This document shows positions 61,211-64,000 of a stretch of DNA of 64,000 bases, piece by piece. Both the position numbers and the translations under genes were made by a program. Numbering within the stretch: the first letter of the stretch is position 1; every line of letters begins with the position of its first letter. This DNA is from Roseiflexus castenholzii DSM 13941. GTDB taxonomy: Bacteria; Chloroflexota; Chloroflexia; Chloroflexales; Roseiflexaceae. The DNA is taken from the NCBI RefSeq assembly GCF_000017805.1, contig NC_009767.1:3410001-3474000 (forward strand). The letters are read 5' to 3'. The notes under the pieces are model-generated. The model saw nothing but the letters and a program-made list of their open reading frames with translations. It was not told the origin of the DNA and made no database searches.

Positions 61211-62370
61211 ACCGGCGCACGAATCAACCGCAACCGTCGCCGCAGTTGCGCCTGGCGATGGTAGCGGATTCCCAGTTCGTAATACCCAACCAGTTGATCC
61301 ATGGTCGCCTGCCAGCGGCGACTGCGCGCATGAGCGAGCGCCCCCTGACGCAGCCGCGCGTGCAGGTCGGGCGAGTCGCGCAACGACTGCACCCGCTCAC
61401 GCATTTGCATCGGATCATTCGGATCGTAAACCAGCGCGTTGACTCCATCGCGCAAGGTATCGACCAGGCCACCAGTCATTGAGCCAACGACCGGGAGACC
61501 ACACGCCATTGCCTCGAGCGGCGCCATGCCAAATGTTTCGCTGGTTGATGGAAACACCAGCACATCCGCCGAGGCATACGCAGCCGCCACATCGTCGCCG
61601 CGCAGATAGCCGGTAAACACGGTTCCTGTGCCGGCGAAGTGCGACTGCATCTGTTCCAGTTCAGGTCCGCCGCCGACCAGCGCCAGGCGGACCCCCTCTA
61701 TTCCGCAGATGGCGTCGCGCAGCAGGTGAACATTCTTCTCACGCGTGATCCGCCCGACATAGACTGCCAGGAAGTCATCGGGACGACCACCGCTCAGTCG
61801 CGCACGCATCGCATCGCTGCGCAGATCGGGACGAAACCGTTCCGTATCGACGCCGCGATGCCACCAGCGCACCCGCCGATACCCGCGTTCGCGCACCTGC
61901 TGGAGCATGGCGCTTGACGGCACCAGGTTCAGATCGGCAAAATTGTGACCGGTTCGAAAGAGCCACCAGGCGATGGGAACTCCCCAGGCGCCGACATAGT
62001 GCGTCGTATAACTCGTGATGTCCATATGCGCCGACGCGACCAGCGGCAGATTGAACATCTTTGCGAGTGTGATGCCGGTAGGACCAAGGAAGGCGGGATT
62101 GACAACATGGACGAGATGAGGCTGAAATGCGCGCAGCTCGCGCACAATTTTGCCGCTTGGCAAATTGATCCGAAGTTCGGGATAGAGCCAGAACCGGGGT
62201 CCGCCGGTGCGCACCAGGCGATGCCCGGCATACGTTTCGGGCATATCGGGAGGACCGAAGAGCAACACCTGGTGCCCTTTGTCGTACAGGTGTTGCAGCG
62301 CGAGACAGAGCACCGAGACCACACCATCGATTTTGGGCAGGAAGGTCTCGGTAAAAATGGCAATCCGCAT
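61207..62370 (-). CDS. Glycosyltransferase, GT4 family
   Basis: 387 residues. It begins MRIAIFTETFLPKIDGVVSV, characteristic of GT4 enzymes that act on membrane lipids (mannosyl- or glucosyl-diacylglycerol type). The C-terminal nucleotide-sugar site reads FPSTSETFGMAPLEAMACGL. It probably glycosylates a lipid or exported glycan at the inner face of the membrane. A TATAAT lies upstream at 62408-62403. Confidence 0.88.
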   Translation of the reverse strand: MRIAIFTETFLPKIDGVVSVLCLALQHLYDKGHQVLLFGPPDMPETYAGHRLVRTGGPRFWLYPELRINLPSGKIVRELRAFQPHLVHVVNPAFLGPTGITLAKMFNLPLVASAHMDITSYTTHYVGAWGVPIAWWLFRTGHNFADLNLVPSSAMLQQVRERGYRRVRWWHRGVDTERFRPDLRSDAMRARLSGGRPDDFLAVYVGRITREKNVHLLRDAICGIEGVRLALVGGGPELEQMQSHFAGTGTVFTGYLRGDDVAAAYASADVLVFPSTSETFGMAPLEAMACGLPVVGSMTGGLVDTLRDGVNALVYDPNDPMQMRERVQSLRDSPDLHARLRQGALAHARSRRWQATMDQLVGYYELGIRYHRQAQLRRRLRLIRAPV

Positions 62371-62402
62371 AAAAGCATCTCGCTACAATGAAGGTTACAC
62401 GG

Positions 62403-62408
62403 ATTATA
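62403..62408 (-). promoter_or_regulatory. -10 box of the glycosyltransferase gene
   Basis: TATAAT on the minus strand, 32 bases before the ATG at 62370; CTGACA lies 19 bp upstream (62433-62428), inside the 3' end of the STAS gene. Confidence 0.5.
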
Positions 62409-62415
62409 CCATTTT

Positions 62416-63360
62416 TCACAGGTGCAATGTCAGTGCATCTTGTGGCGAACGGCAGGTGATGAGGTCGGGAAGCGTTATACTTAAAGACGCCAGAAGCGCG
62501 GCAACCGCAGGGGAAATGCCGCTGACCGCTACTCGACAGCCGATCAGTTGCAGCGCCTGCGCCGTCTGAATCAGACTATTGGCGACCGACTCATCAACAT
62601 GCGAGACGCCGGCAATATCGAGGATAACCAGTCGCGCGCGCTGGCGCGCGGCGGTCTCCAGCAACCGTTTGTTCAGCGCCTGCGCGCGACGCGCATCGAG
62701 ACGACCCACCACCGGCGCCAACAGCACGCCATCGGCAATCGTGATCGCCGGTGTTTCCAGATCCGAGATTAACCGGAGCAACTGCTCCTGTTCGGCATTG
62801 CGTCGTTCCAGTTCATTGGCACGTTGCTGCGCGAGCGTCAGCGCATTCGCCGCGCGCTCTCGTTCTTCCTCGGCAATCCGACGCGCCGCTTCCAGACGCT
62901 GTGCGTTGTCCACCGCCAGCCGGCTGAGCGCCATGCCGCCGGCAAGCACCGCATAGGCTGCCAGGTTGACCGGTTTGGTGTACACGCCGCTCCACTCGCC
63001 GCGAACGAGCAGGATGACCAGCAGCAGCGCCGCATTGATCAGCAACCAGCGCGGACCGGTGAGCACCAGCGCTATCACCATGGGAACCGCGTGCAAGAGG
63101 TCCATCTGCTGTGAAATGTATGGTTCGTTGATAAACGCAGCAATCACCAGCGCGATTCCAAGCGCCATCAGATGGCGAGCATACTCCCAGCCGCGCCTGT
63201 AGGCGATCAGCAATATCCCGGTAGATGCGGCGGCGACGGCATATCCCACGCGCGTCATCAGGAGAGCATCGCGCATCAGCACATCAGCCAGAGCCGCCAG
63301 TGAACCGATCAGGATGAGCACGAACAGAAACGTATTGATCCTGCGCTGCGTCCAGCCCAT
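62416..63360 (-). CDS. Membrane protein with C-terminal STAS domain
   Basis: 314 residues from the ATG at 63360 (GAAGGAGC upstream). Five or six hydrophobic helices span about 10-165, a coiled coil follows (RRIAEEERERAANALTLAQQ) and residues 200-314 are an RsbR/RsbS-like STAS domain (TPAITIADGVLLAPVVGRLD, RLVILDIAGVSHVDESVANS). In stressosome proteins the residue after DIAGV is phosphorylated. Likely a membrane stress sensor that signals by protein contact. Confidence 0.85.
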   Translation of the reverse strand: MGWTQRRINTFLFVLILIGSLAALADVLMRDALLMTRVGYAVAAASTGILLIAYRRGWEYARHLMALGIALVIAAFINEPYISQQMDLLHAVPMVIALVLTGPRWLLINAALLLVILLVRGEWSGVYTKPVNLAAYAVLAGGMALSRLAVDNAQRLEAARRIAEEERERAANALTLAQQRANELERRNAEQEQLLRLISDLETPAITIADGVLLAPVVGRLDARRAQALNKRLLETAARQRARLVILDIAGVSHVDESVANSLIQTAQALQLIGCRVAVSGISPAVAALLASLSITLPDLITCRSPQDALTLHL

Positions 63361-63513
63361 CTTTATCTGCTCCTTCGTTCCATGACCGTCCAGGGCATTA
63401 TAACAAAGCAGCCTGGTCAAGTGGCAGAGGTGATGGTCACCAATGAATGGCGGAGCGGAGTAAGGTGAGACATCTCCGCACGCTACGCTCTCCTCCCTAT
63501 CCAACCCGTGTGG

Positions 63514-63519
63514 TACAAT
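63514..63519 (+). promoter_or_regulatory. -10 box next to the lipoprotein start codon (leaderless)
   Basis: TACAAT ends 6 bases before the ATG at 63526, so the first transcribed base should fall at or next to the start codon. No RBS is present. Confidence 0.5.
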
Positions 63520-63525
63520 ACCATT

Positions 63526-64000
63526 ATGCATCGCCTATGCTGCACGCTGGCGCTGGCAGTGTCGCTGGTTGCCTGTGCGCCGGAAGCCCCCATACCTGCG
63601 CTGGAAACGTCGATCCCGACGCCGCTCGCGTCAGAGGTGGCGACACCCGATGGTACACGTTCCTCTGAGACGTCGGCGCCTGATGCCACGGTGTTCCCCG
63701 CCGCTTCTCCCAATGACCTGCTTGCGCGCGGATTGGAGCGGCGCGCTGCCGGTGATTACGACGCGGCTGCCCAGGCATTCTTCGCTGCCATGAACGCTGC
63801 GCCGGGGACGCCGGTCGGGAGGGAGGCGCGCTTTTACCTGGCGGAAAGTTTTGCCCTCCGTGAACGTTGGACATCGGCGTTCGAGGCATTCACTGCCTTC
63901 GTTGCCGATGGCGTGCAGGATACGTTGACGACGCGGGCATGGTTCTGGATCGCGCGCAGTCACGAGGAGGCTGGTTCGCACGCAGCGGCGGTTGCAGCGT
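63526..64000 (+). CDS. Lipoprotein with TPR-like repeats, cut by window edge
   Basis: 158 complete codons visible. The lipoprotein signal is MHRLCCTLALAVSLVAC, followed by a Pro/Thr/Ala linker and then TPR-like helices (NDLLARGLERRAAGDYDAAA, EARFYLAESFALRERWTSAF). This layout is common in Chloroflexota soluble lytic transglycosylases (TPR then SLT domain), but the catalytic domain would lie beyond the window, so that is a guess. Confidence 0.7.
   Translation, partial: MHRLCCTLALAVSLVACAPEAPIPALETSIPTPLASEVATPDGTRSSETSAPDATVFPAASPNDLLARGLERRAAGDYDAAAQAFFAAMNAAPGTPVGREARFYLAESFALRERWTSAFEAFTAFVADGVQDTLTTRAWFWIARSHEEAGSHAAAVAA

Noticed and set aside
1..64000. tRNA or rRNA genes
   Set aside because: I looked for cloverleaf and rRNA landmarks while reading and recognised none; a covariance search would be needed to exclude a tRNA.

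Overview
The window reads like a filamentous anoxygenic Chloroflexota chromosome, most likely Roseiflexus. That is an inference from the GC-rich coding style, the gene families present, the abundant dispersed palindromic repeats and several very short 5' leaders. No species-level marker is visible. Gene order looks chromosomal, with no phage or plasmid backbone.

Layout. From 1 to 37 kb is mostly housekeeping and environmental-response genes: a cut-off malQ, a J-domain-like protein, an MFS exporter, a serine-peptidase cassette (5.7-9.1 kb), a BTAD-type regulator, galE, a CpXC-type protein, cysK, msrP, a P-type ATPase with two TrkA-type proteins, a two-component cluster (22.4-26.8 kb), a complete sugar ABC importer (27.1-31.7 kb) and three secreted or membrane-anchored envelope proteins (31.8-37.1 kb). 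Between them lie at least six of seven copies of a MITE-like element with ATACCAAT/ATTGGTAT ends, plus tandem and GA-rich repeats.

From 37.4 to 57.8 kb is a CRISPR island. It has a 76-repeat array (37453-43071), predicted to be transcribed leftward from a leader at about 43.07-43.2 kb, and a divergent WYL-domain gene. Leftward from 53.3 kb runs an adaptation-type gene set: a 62-residue two-helix membrane protein, RNase HI, an SPFH/coiled-coil protein, a stand-alone reverse transcriptase and cas1. A secreted VWA protein and cas2 follow. A second leftward operon encodes a WYL regulator, a transmembrane CARF protein and a Csx15-like small protein. A CARF-HEPN (Csm6/Csx1-like) RNase lies just upstream of it. 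There is no cas10, cas5, cas6, cas7 or other effector gene in the window, so the island looks like an adaptation plus cyclic-oligoadenylate-response module that needs an effector complex from elsewhere.

How the parts may work together (inference). RT and RNase HI would convert RNA into DNA that Cas1-Cas2 can integrate. The CARF proteins would answer the second messenger of a type III complex, with the Csx15-like protein as a possible ring nuclease. Three of these transcription units (the RNase H/RT/cas1 operon, the VWA gene and the CARF-HEPN gene) share one promoter architecture, TTTGTGAC followed 12 nt later by TATRCT, which suggests one regulon. Many leader-proximal spacers contain long hairpins, and most spacers read open in the orientation opposite to the predicted crRNA strand, as expected for RNA-directed immunity.

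From 57.9 to 64 kb are a deaminase, a 7-copy palindromic repeat field, a methyltransferase, a membrane zinc-ribbon protein overlapping a glycosyltransferase, a STAS-domain membrane protein and the start of a TPR lipoprotein.
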